Shown here piece by piece: positions 1 through 29,402 of a stretch of 29,402 nt of DNA. A program made the position numbers and the translations under genes. The notes beneath the pieces were generated by a model. That model was not told the origin of the DNA and did no database searches. It saw nothing but the letters and a program-made list of their open reading frames with translations. Source of the DNA: Saccoglossus kowalevskii (Eukaryota > Hemichordata > Enteropneusta > Harrimaniidae); the NCBI RefSeq assembly GCF_000003605.2, contig NW_003158226.1:210129-239530 (forward strand), written 5' to 3'. Numbering within the stretch: position 1 is the stretch's first letter; each line of letters begins with the position of its first letter.

Positions 1-330
1 CCTCGTCTTTATGTCAACTTTAAGTTATTCATTGCCTACATCAGTGACTTCAAAATATATGTTTCAATCCCAAGAATTTAACTCGCTGTTAATTGCATGG
101 GAGTGCCAGTCTTTCATGAATTACTGGGAACATGAAGCTGTAACTAAATCCTGGTATAAGCACCGGTTAGGCAGGCTTGAACTATGCATGTGAAGCCACC
201 TGAGAGGTATATTCAATCCAATAGATTGGATTTATCATTGAATTTATCATTGTTTGGTAACTATTTGCTGCAAATGCAGCAAAAATCAATATAAAAATAT
301 TACCCACACAGCATTCTACAGGTTACTTGT

Positions 331-435
331 ATCATAAAGTATTTGTCTGCCATTACAAAATATCATCAGATTTCACTGACTTTTATCATAAAGTAGTTGT
401 CTACCATTACAAAATATCATCAGATTTCACTGACT
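331..435 (+). repeat. 54-bp tandem duplication
   Basis: Two copies starting 'atcataaagtatttgtctgc' (331) and 'atcataaagtagttgtctac' (385), differing at only a few bases, both ending 'atcagatttcactgact'. Confidence 0.95.
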
Positions 436-927
436 CAGTTGACATAAATACATGTTCAGTCTCATTTCAGTTTCACAACTTTTGACCCAAAATGTTGTTT
501 TTTTTAGACAAAAATCAATTCTATTTCATGAATCATATTTTTGATAAGCTGCCATAACCAGTTAATGTGAACCATACGATACAGAGGAGTTCATTTTCAA
601 TTTTCTTGGCTTCACACGCACCAATTCTCACATAACGGTTCTAAATCAGATTACACTGTACTGACAAAATTTGAATTTATCAGAGATGTGATGCACCACT
701 TTTGGTGGAATATAACCATTTACCCCTTCATATTTTCAATGATGTTGTTTACTGGGAAAGAACCCACTCACGTCACCGACAGGTTTGCCAGAATAACAAT
801 CTCTTGCAAGCTGATTCACCGTTATTTCTATAGTTGGTGTTTGGTTTGCACCGATTCTTCATGGATCAAAGATGGTCGACTGGCAGGCATCTTGTTTTTT
901 TTTATGCGGTATCTTGGACGTGCTCTG

Positions 928-967
928 TCAGTTTTCATTCAAATTTGTCAGTTTTCATTCAAATTTG
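928..967 (+). repeat. 20-bp perfect tandem duplication
   Basis: 'tcagttttcattcaaatttg' twice in direct succession. Confidence 0.95.
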
Positions 968-1148
968 GCACATACATGTACTTTATACATGTTAGGATGC
1001 ATGTCCATGACAATTTGTTTCAAAATCTGAGTTCAAATAATAGTTTTAATATAAACATAACATTATTGCACTGTTGTACAAATTGTATTAAATATTATTA
1101 CCATGACTACGCAGAGTGGTAGTTTCCCTTTGCTTAGGTGTTACTGAT

Positions 1149-1362
1149 AGTAATACTGTAAAATACTTTATTTTCTCTTGGAATTAATTTTCGCTGAAGG
1201 AATGATTCAGTGAAAATGAAATCCAGCGAATATACCTTTTTTCCAATATTTTACATTCAACTTGTCAAAAATCAGTGAAAATAAATTCCATACAAAACAC
1301 CACAAATGTCTTTTCAGCGAAAATTCAATTCCAGCTGAAATAAAGTATTTTACAGTATTACT
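1149..1362 (+). mobile_element. TA-flanked MITE, family A, full copy
   Basis: Fold-back element of about 210 bp with 25-bp terminal inverted repeats, AGTAATACTGTAAAATACTT against its complement at 1338-1362. Inner parts are also self-complementary (ggaattaattttcgctgaa against ttcagcgaaaattcaattcc). Ends read TA-CTGTAAAA and TTTTACAG-TA, as expected for Tc1/mariner-like non-autonomous elements. There is no coding capacity. Confidence 0.85.
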
Positions 1363-1867
1363 GACAGAAGCTTTAAAAGTTGTATTATTCACAAAATATT
1401 GTTTCATAGTCATGTCTAGTAACATGTGAGTTTTACTAAATGCAACAGCTACAGAATTTGCAAAACATGATTTCCCAAACTGTGAAACCTAAGCATTACC
1501 TATTTTCAACAGCTTAACTGATTCAACAGCTACCGTAATATAGCATGGGGAACTAAGAGTGAGGTAGTTACATGGACACATTGTCATAGATAACCAAGGT
1601 ACAGGGGTTTTAAAAATAGTGTTTTGATTAAGTACTAGGCAGTATACAGAATGAAGTATAGGCTATTGCTACATAACACCATAACTGCCTTATTTATTGC
1701 AACATATTACAGCACTCATACATATTGCTACATTGTGACAGTACCTTGGTACAATCAACACTTTCCACCAAATTCACTGTATTCCTAGCACTGAACAGCA
1801 CACAACGAATAGTACTCACACAACTACACAGCCTAATAATACACATCGACTGATTCATGATGTTCCA

Positions 1868-2473
1868 AGATTTCCATACACGGAGTCCCAATTAACGAAT
1901 GTCCGTATTTATGATTAGCAACCAAAACATTGAAGCCACTTTCCTCCATGTATTTTAAACGATGCGGATCTACAACACGCATTTCATCAATAAATTCTCG
2001 AGTGTAAATCATATTTCGTTCGTTGAATCTTTCTGTGGCTGGAGTATTTAATCTCTTCCATGTCCAGTCTCTACCTGTAAATCTGTGGCGAACGGCGTTG
2101 AAAAGCGTAAACACAAACACATTTGTTGCCGATACTTCTTGAAGTCTCTCCTGCATCTCACGATAAGTGCTTGACGGCCTATCCGAGGTTCAAGAAATTT
2201 TAAATCTCCATGCGGTAATTTGGTGCGTCTCCCCCTATTCAAGACTGATGGTTTTGTCAAACTTGTTTGTATGTATCTCAGCCATACTTTTCGGACCCCG
2301 GCCGCGATTATTGAAAACTTGCGCCCTACTGCAGGGAACACTGCTCTCGGTACCTCGCCGGTATTCATATTACCACCACTCTCCATGATTTCCTTTATGA
2401 TTATTTGAGATAAATCATCACTGAGTGACGTTCCCTTCTGGTATGGTCTGTTGTGACAATTATAGTTCGCCAT
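1868..2473 (-). pseudogene. Tc1/mariner/IS630-like transposase relic, frameshifted and truncated
   Basis: ATG at 2473 begins MANYNCHNRPYQKGTSLSDD, followed by a helix-turn-helix region (IIIKEIMESGG, then AAGVRKVWLRY) typical of the N-terminal DNA-binding half of this superfamily. Near 2180 the coding frame shifts by one: KFLE is in one frame and RPSSTYREMQERLQE in the next, with a stop just before the latter. The second frame continues through WTWKRLNTPATERFNERN, YTREFIDEM and RLKYMEESGFN to YGHSLIGTPC. In active relatives the DESGF motif holds the first catalytic Asp; here it is Glu (codon 1946-1944). Homology stops near 1868, so about half of the DDE domain is lost. No terminal inverted repeats were found. 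It sits in the inferred intron 6 of the DHHC gene, on the same strand. Confidence 0.8.
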
Positions 2474-2815
2474 AACCAATATTACATCAGAATCTGAAAC
2501 ACAGACACAGACGGCGGGCACGACCGGGCTTTCTTGTCCACGTAGTTTGGAGGAAAGACACCAAGTGAACGAAGTGTTACAATGTGATCACATTTTGGTT
2601 AAAATTATAAAGAGTGCAACCTGATTGGTCTCAATGTTTGGCTGTCGAATAATGCTACATTCATGCATCTAACTACTAAATCCAAACACTGTTTTTAAAA
2701 ACCCTGCATTCACCCTGTATTTACCCTCTAATTCCATTTGTCATATACGTGTACATACGCACTCTACCATGCTTAGGAATTAACTAGTGTATGTGCAATC
2801 ACCATGGTTACTTAC

Positions 2816-23965
<21,150 letters not shown>

Positions 23966-24575
23966 TTTGGATGACGTAAAAATAGCCCACCTAAGCTTGT
24001 AGAAATATTAAACAGATCGACCCTATTCGTCAAAACAACAGCACAGTGCACAGAGTGGACAGAGGTCATCCAGGAAGAGAGAAGTAAAACGTCTTCGTTT
24101 TCGTGTATGGGCAACGGGCAGATGACGATCTATTTCTGACTTACAAGACAATGGTTATTTCAAAATATCTGCTAATGGATTATCTCTGGAACTCAAAGTC
24201 GTGCTAACGCGACCTGCCTTTTCCCTCTGTTAATGATTGACTAAGTGAGTCATGGTAGCAGCGATCTAAAGACAGTAAGGACATGGAAATTACGCATAGA
24301 TACATTTGAACTGAAGAGAAACCGAATAACGCTTTTACCATAATGTGAGTGTACGTGTATTCGTGTTTTACGTTTTCATATGACGTCGCCAGAGTAACCA
24401 CGGCTTACTATATTACTAATATATTATTTTACACCCCGTACACGCAGATGTGGTAACACAGTATTATTTGTGGGATCATCCGTAGTGGCCGGAAAGGTTG
24501 GTGATCATTGGCCTTTGACCTCTTACCCTAAGTTCCGGTCAATGTCATTCTCCACAACTCCGATTCACAATCAAT
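23966..24575. other. Upstream region of the DHHC gene
   Basis: Less AT-rich than the surroundings and holds several GACGT words (23971, 24123, 24384). Expected to include the DHHC promoter and 5' UTR; no exact start site can be placed. Confidence 0.4.
23970..23980 (-). promoter_or_regulatory. CRE-like TTTACGTCATC just upstream of the DHHC start codon
   Basis: On the minus strand TTACGTCA ends within about 6 bases of the ATG. It resembles a CREB/ATF half-palindrome. It may lie in the 5' UTR rather than in the promoter. No TATA box is evident in the 150 bp upstream. Confidence 0.2.
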
Positions 24576-24750
24576 TACTGTAGAATCCTTTATTTTTGCT
24601 TGGAATTTATTTTCGCTATTTTCACTGAAGTAATGATTCAGTGAAAATAAAATCCAGCGAATATACCTTTTTTCCTATATTTTACATTAAACTTGTCAAC
24701 AATCAGTGAAAATAAATTCCACACAAAACACCCAAAAGGTCTTTTCAGCG
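24576..24750 (+). mobile_element. TA-flanked MITE, family A, truncated copy
   Basis: Begins TACTGTAGAATCCTTTATTT and follows the family until CTTTTCAGCG at 24750. The terminal ~35 bp are replaced by a near-palindrome (cattaccttacaatattg...). Lies between the two genes. Confidence 0.8.
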
Positions 24751-24835
24751 CCATTACCTTACAATATTGTGAAGGGTAATGTCTATTTCTATGTTGGTGT
24801 TCAGGGTGTTGTCAATCTCTCTGCACATATGTGTG

Positions 24836-25242
24836 CCAGTTTGTATCCACGCCCCCCATATGGATGGTACAAAACGTATACTTCCGGAGGGTATAAAATA
24901 ATGTAAATGAATTTCACAGGGTGATGATTTTACTACGGGCTTCCGAAGGGTTGGGTTATTGCAGTTTGTATCCGCAACTTTTTTTTCTGTTCTGGGCCTC
25001 CCCTAGGGGTCACTGTAGTAGATTCATTCAGTTAGATGTTAAATCCGAGGGGGAAATTTTGGACTGTTAATGTCATGGGGTATATTTAGGGGAATGATCA
25101 TCCATGGGGATATTGGCAAAAAAATGTTTTCCGGCATGCTGAAACACCGTTGTATATTTCCAGGGAAGAGTTATCAAAAACTAATCTGAGGGGTAAATTT
25201 TTTACTATAACCATCCATGTAGGGGGTGTAGATACAAACTGG
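24836..25242. mobile_element. Inverted-repeat element of ~407 bp
   Basis: Left arm ccagtttgtatccacgcccc then ccatatggatggtac; right arm (25205-25242) is its near complement, ccatccatgtagggggtgta then gatacaaactgg. A third partial arm 'cagtttgtatccgcaac' lies at 24961. The G-run words 'gaggggtaaa', 'catggggtat' and 'tttaggggaa' fill the middle. No transposase; class unknown. Confidence 0.5.
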
Positions 25243-25318
25243 AATGACCCATTGGGATAAACAAGACAATTAAGCTTGATGCAAATAAAATACAATCGGA
25301 ATGTGCCACACGTCCTTA

Positions 25319-25519
25319 ATTAATTAATTAATTAATTAGTTAATTATTAATTAATTAACCCATAATCATGAAATATGAATAACTTGATTTGACATTGACA
25401 TAATGCAAAGTGTGATACAATAAACGATTAATTAATTAATTAAACCATAATCATGAAATATGAATAACTTGATTTGACATTGACATTGACATAATGCAAA
25501 GTGTGATACAATAAACGAT
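25319..25519 (+). repeat. (TAAT)n tract and 85-bp tandem duplication
   Basis: (ATTA)n-type stretch, then 'cataatcatgaaatatgaat' at 25361 and again at 25446, each continuing to 'gtgtgatacaataaacgatt'. The second copy has one extra 'gacatt'. Confidence 0.92.
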
Positions 25520-25689
25520 TCAGGGGGTTCAGGTTTCGGGGTCAAGCTGGTGCTATTGAAAGCGCGACCACGATTACATGTAGATTGTTTGGGTTTTGTT
25601 GTGCATATTGGACAAATTAGTATCGAGCTAACCCAATTATTCAGACAAATCGATATTGGAGTGGATAAACATGCGATACGAATTGACTT

Positions 25690-25915
25690 CGAGATGAATA
25701 AAATCTTTAATTATCTAATTTTGATGAATATTTTTGTCATTTTTGGTAAAAAGTGTTGTTGTTTTTTAATTCTTGTTGAAAACAGCTAGTTCGATTGCTT
25801 TGATACTATACATATTGTTCATTTTTTAACGATATCTTCAGTTTAATTGAAATGTGCATTGCTACAAAAAAATGTATCAGCAGCGCTATCTCAGTCGACA
25901 GGCTGCTTGTATATA
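25690..25915 (-). mobile_element. Partial inverted copy of the 157-bp-module element
   Basis: Reads, in reverse, the start of the 17956 element: 'gatatcttcagtttaattga', 'attgctttgatac' and 'gcgctatctcagtcgacagg' then ctgctt. The terminal hairpin end is absent. Confidence 0.55.
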
Positions 25916-26495
25916 CTCCATACAGAAGTATATAAACATTCAAAATACTCCATCCCACAATTTTGTCTTCATGATCATCTTTGAAGTTTGTGAACATTCC
26001 TAATAACAATATAATGATTTACATCCTGTGGTTGTTATCGGTTACCATGACTACCATGACTGGGTAATGAGCGTCACTATATAAGGCATGTTTAAAATAG
26101 GCAGACACGATCTACAGTGTAATACTCTAATTCTCAAATCTGAATGATTTATGAATAAGATAATCCGATTTAATCTTTTAATTCGTTCTAAATTAAACCT
26201 TGCTGTGAGTTGAAACAAATTGTCATTCAACAACGACACATTTGTTTTACTGTATAGTTAGTTTCCATTCTCAGATTTGCACTAATGGAGGACTTACGAC
26301 TGCAGATTGTAACAATTACCGATATAATTCTTGCATCTTTCATTCATTTCCATCACTGAATTACTCAATATAATTGACCGTGTGATTTGTTGAGGCACTT
26401 TTAGTTTATTGATTCATTTCTGACTTTTTAACCAAAATGTATATTCCAACTTAAATGTTCTGACTACTGGGTAATTTAAATTTTTTTTCCTGAAG
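25916..26495. other. Upstream region of the nuclear receptor gene
   Basis: No protein features. Contains the TATATAAG word and, just before the ATG, a T8-CC-TGAAG tract that could be a 3' splice site. Confidence 0.4.
26078..26085 (+). promoter_or_regulatory. Possible TATA box upstream of the nuclear receptor gene
   Basis: TATATAAG lies about 410 bp before the receptor ATG, in a suitable orientation. If the T-rich tract at 26480-26495 is a splice acceptor, this could serve a non-coding first exon. Such words are common in AT-rich DNA, so this is weak. Confidence 0.2.
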
Positions 26496-26754
26496 ATGTC
26501 GACAGACAAACCAGATAAAAAGATGAAAATGTACAAATGCTGCGTAGTTTGCGGAGACCACGCTAACGGACTGCACTACAAAGTTATGTCTTGTGAAGGA
26601 TGCAAAACATTTTTCCGACGCAATGTTCAACATCGAGAGAAACTGAAGTGTGAAATGGACACGGGTGGAGCCTGTGAAATGGATTTGTTTACTCGAAGAC
26701 AGTGCCCGGCATGCCGAATGAGAAAGTGTTTAGACTCTGGGATGCAAATCAACC
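26496..26754 (+). CDS. Nuclear receptor, first coding exon with complete DNA-binding domain (NR1, EcR/FXR-like); rest outside window
   Basis: Ligand-regulated or orphan transcription factor of the nuclear receptor superfamily, acting at hormone response elements. ATG at 26496; 86 codons plus 1 nt. Finger I: C16-x2-C19-x13-C33-x2-C36, with P-box CEGCKTFF. Finger II: C52-x7-C60-x9-C70-x2-C73. Then RMRKCLDSGM, the C-terminal helix, and donor GTAAGA at 26755, at a position where NR genes often carry an intron. The motif CEMDLFTRRQC matches EcR, FXR and LXR second fingers (EMD-x-x-x-RR). The A/B region is only about 15 residues. Finger II has two more residues between its first cysteines than the usual C-x5-C, and the P-box has Thr where most receptors have Gly, Ala or Ser. 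TTTTTTTTCCTGAAG just before the ATG could be a splice acceptor. Hinge and ligand-binding domain are not in the window. Confidence 0.93.
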
Positions 26755-26860
26755 GTAAGATTTATTTTATTTTACATGCAAGCATAATGTAATATACATA
26801 AAACCCATAACACTAGTGAATGCAAAGAATACACTACAGAATACAGAGACAACCTCCTGT

Positions 26861-27048
26861 TCTATTGACATGAGCTATATTATAAAATTCAATACTTAGA
26901 CACACTATAATTGTCTAACATGATTGATCTACAGGAAATATAATGTACGGTGCAACGTTTCCTGGTATCATGTTTTATTGACGTGACTTGTATTACAAAA
27001 TTCAATATTTGAAACATAATGTCTAACACGATTGGTCTACAGGAAAAC
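26861..27048 (+). repeat. Diverged direct repeat of ~80 bp in the nuclear receptor intron
   Basis: 26861-26940 ('ttacaaaattcaat'-like, 'gtctaacatgattgatctac') and 26973-27048 ('gtctaacacgattggtctac') are two copies with several substitutions and small gaps, both ending 'aggaaa'. Confidence 0.75.
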
Positions 27049-27207
27049 ATTTTGAACATTTATTTTATTAAGAATCAGTGAAAATCACCAAATTTTTAGT
27101 CATGAACTGACAAAGAGTCACAGCGAAATAATGTCCTCATCAACTTTTTCACCACCAGACTTTCTCGCCCACATTTGTCTGCACATTTTTCTTCTATTAT
27201 TCCAATT

Positions 27208-29402
27208 GGTCTGTTGGCCGATATACAGTGATCAAAATTGGTCTGTTAACCAATGCACAGTGGGCACTATGGCTTTGTTGGCTGATGCACAGTGGCACAA
27301 TGGGTCTTTTGGCTGATGCACAATGGGCACAATGGGTCTGTTGGCTGATGTACAGTGGGCACTATGATTTTGTTGGCTGATGCACAGTGGCACAATGGGT
27401 CTGTTGGCCAATGCACAGTGGGCACAATGGGTCTGTTGGCTGATGCACAATGGGCACTATGGTTTTGTTGGCCAATGCACAGTGGGCACAAAGGGTCTGT
27501 TGGCTGATGCACAGTGGGCTCTATGGGTCTTTTGGCTGATGCACAATGGGCACAATGGGTCTGTTGGCTGATGTACAGTGGGCACTATGATTTTGTTGGC
27601 TGATGCACAGTAGCACAATGGGTCTGTTGGCCAATGCACAGTGGGCACAATGGGTCTGTTGGCTGATGCACAATGGGCACAATGGTTTTGTTGGCCAATG
27701 CACAGAGGGCTCTATGGGTATGTTGGCTGATGCACAGTGGACACTATGGTTTTGTTGGCCAATGCATAGTGGGCACAATGGCTCTGTTGGCTGATGCACA
27801 GTGGACACTATGGTTTTGTTGGCCAATGCACAGTGGGCACAATGGTTCTGTTGGCTGATGCACATTGGACTCTATGGGTCTTTTGGTTGATGCACATAGG
27901 GCTCTATGGGTCTTTTGGTTGATGTACAGTGGGCACAAAGGGTCTGTTGGCTGATGCACAGTGGGCACAATGGGTCTGTTTGCTGATGCACAGTGGGCAC
28001 AAAGGGTCTATTGGCTGATGCACAGAGGGCTCTATGGGTCTGTTGGCTGATGCACAGTGGGCACAAAGGGTCTATTGGCTGATGCACATTGGGCTCTATG
28101 GATCTTTTGCTTGATGCACATAGGGCTCTATGGGTCTTTTGGTTGATGCACATAGGGCTCTATGGGTCTGTTGGCTGATGCACAGTGGGCACAATGGGTC
28201 TGTTTGCTGATGCACAGTGGGCACAAAGGGTATATTGGCTGATGCACAGAGGGCTCTATGGGTCTGTTGGTTGATGCACAGTGGGCTCTATGGGTCTGTT
28301 GGCTGATGCACAGTGGGCACAATGGGTCTGTTGGCTGATGCACAGTGGGCTCTATGGGTCTTTTGGTTGATGCACAGTGGGCTCTATGGGTCTATTGGCC
28401 AATGCACAGTGGGCACAAAGGGTCTATTGGCTGATGCACAGTGGGCTATATGGGTCTGTTGGCTGATGCACAGTGGGCACAATGGGTCTGTTGGCTGATG
28501 CACAGTGGGCTCTATGGGTCTTTTGGTTGATGCACAGTGGGCTCTGTGGGTCTATTGGCCAATGCACAGTGGGCACAATAGTTCTGTTGGCTTATGCACA
28601 GTGGGCACAAAGGGTCTATTGGCTGATGCACAGTGGGCTCTATGGGTCTTTTGGTTGATGCACAGTGGGCTCTATGGGTCTTTTGGTTGATGCACATAGG
28701 GCTCTATGGGTCTTTTGGTTGATGCACATAGGGCTCTATGGGTCTGTTGGCTGATGCACAGTGGGCACAAAGGGTCTATTGGCTGATGCACAGTGGGCTC
28801 TATGGGTCTGTTGGTTAATGCACAGTGGGCTCTATGGGTTTGTTGGCTGATGCACAGTGGGCACAATGGTGCTGTTGGCTTATGCATAGTGGGCACAAAG
28901 GGTCTATTGGCTGATGCACAGTGGGCTCTATGGGTCTTTTGGTTGATGCACAGTGGGCTCTATGGGTCTTTTGGTTGATGCACAGTGGGCTCTATCGGTC
29001 TGTTGGCTGATGCACAGTGGACACATGAGTCTATTGGCTGATGCACAGTGGGCTCTATGTGTATGTTGGCTGATGCACAGTGGTCTCTATGGGTATGTTG
29101 GCTGATGCACAGTGGTCACAATGTGTCTGTTGGCTGATGCACAGTGGGCACAATAGTTTTGTTGGCCAATGAACAGTGGGCACTATGGTTTTGTTGGCTG
29201 ATGCACAGTAGGCACATGGGTCTATTGGCTGATGCACAGTGGGCTCTATGGGTTTGTTGGCTGATGCACAGTGGTCACAAATGGTCTATTGGCTGATGCA
29301 CAGTGGGCTCTATGGGTCTGTTGGCTGATGCATAGTGGGCACAAAGGGTATATTGGTGATGCACAGTGGGCTCTATGGGTCTGTTTGCTGATGCACAGTG
29401 GA
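27208..29402 (+). repeat. 32-bp minisatellite, ~68 units, continues past the right edge
   Basis: Unit GGTCTGTTGGCTGATGCACA + GTGGGCACAATG. Main variants are ...GGGCACAATGGGTCTGTTGG, ...GGGCTCTATGGGTCTTTTGG(T) and ...GGGCACAAAGGGTCTATTGG. Segments of five units recur (for example 28313 onward matches 28473 onward, offset 160 bp), so there is higher-order structure. It follows the nuclear receptor exon by about 450 bp, inferred to be in its first coding intron. Because 32 is not a multiple of 3, many frames are open on both strands; none is taken as a gene. Confidence 0.97.

Larger units (their letters stand above)
1..1148. other. Inferred intron 6 of the DHHC gene; no gene seen
   Basis: AT-rich. 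Open frames on the plus strand (11-193, 688-1122) lack recognisable motifs. I looked on the minus strand for the missing DHHC C-terminus (TTxE, VFG, PaCCT-like) and did not find it. The stretches 1363-1867 and 2474-2815 also hold nothing recognised. Confidence 0.6.

Noticed and set aside
1207-1425. 72-residue minus-strand frame
   Set aside because: Runs across a family A MITE.
27232-29237. Many long open frames on both strands in the right-hand array
   Set aside because: They follow from the 32-bp unit, which passes through all three frames; there are no domains and both strands are equally open.

Overview
This is a piece of an AT-rich, intron-rich animal nuclear genome. GT-AG introns, many TA-flanked fold-back elements, abundant ACATGTA-type words and blocks of 'aaaatggccaccattcagccatttt'-like repeats suggest a lophotrochozoan, most likely a mollusc (bivalve or gastropod). 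The taxon is an inference; the gene content alone does not fix it.

Two protein genes are supported, lying head to head. (1) On the minus strand, six exons from 23965 down to 2816 encode a DHHC-type protein S-acyltransferase (palmitoyltransferase) related to ZDHHC3/ZDHHC7. Start codon, TM1, TM2, the complete DHHC cysteine-rich domain and TM3 are present. All five splice junctions agree in phase, giving 186 codons. The C-terminal exon or exons (TM4, TTxE, PaCCT) lie left of the window. (2) On the plus strand, 26496-26754 is a first coding exon carrying a complete nuclear-receptor DNA-binding domain (NR1, EcR/FXR-like). Hinge and ligand-binding exons lie right of the window.

The rest is intron and intergenic DNA filled with repeats: a frameshifted Tc1/mariner/IS630-like transposase relic (about 1868-2473); three families of TA-flanked MITEs sharing a CTGTAAAA terminus; a PIF/Harbinger-like derivative (about 17123-17804); a dispersed module with a 157-bp internal repeat (17956-18700, with a partial inverted copy near 25690-25910); a roughly 150-180 bp degenerate repeat block (20060-20790); a (TTTA)n tract; and a 32-bp minisatellite from 27208 to the right edge.

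The most unusual feature is in the DHHC gene. Intron 4 opens with an array of about ten 32-bp units, each a copy of the exon-4/intron-4 donor junction, including the codons for the DHHC catalytic motif. Intron 5 ends with four 48-bp units, each a copy of the intron-5/exon-6 acceptor junction. The 48-bp units are in frame and stop-free, so use of an upstream acceptor would add 16-residue hydrophobic modules to TM3. Both arrays flank the same 62-nt exon. No RNA genes or CRISPR arrays were seen.
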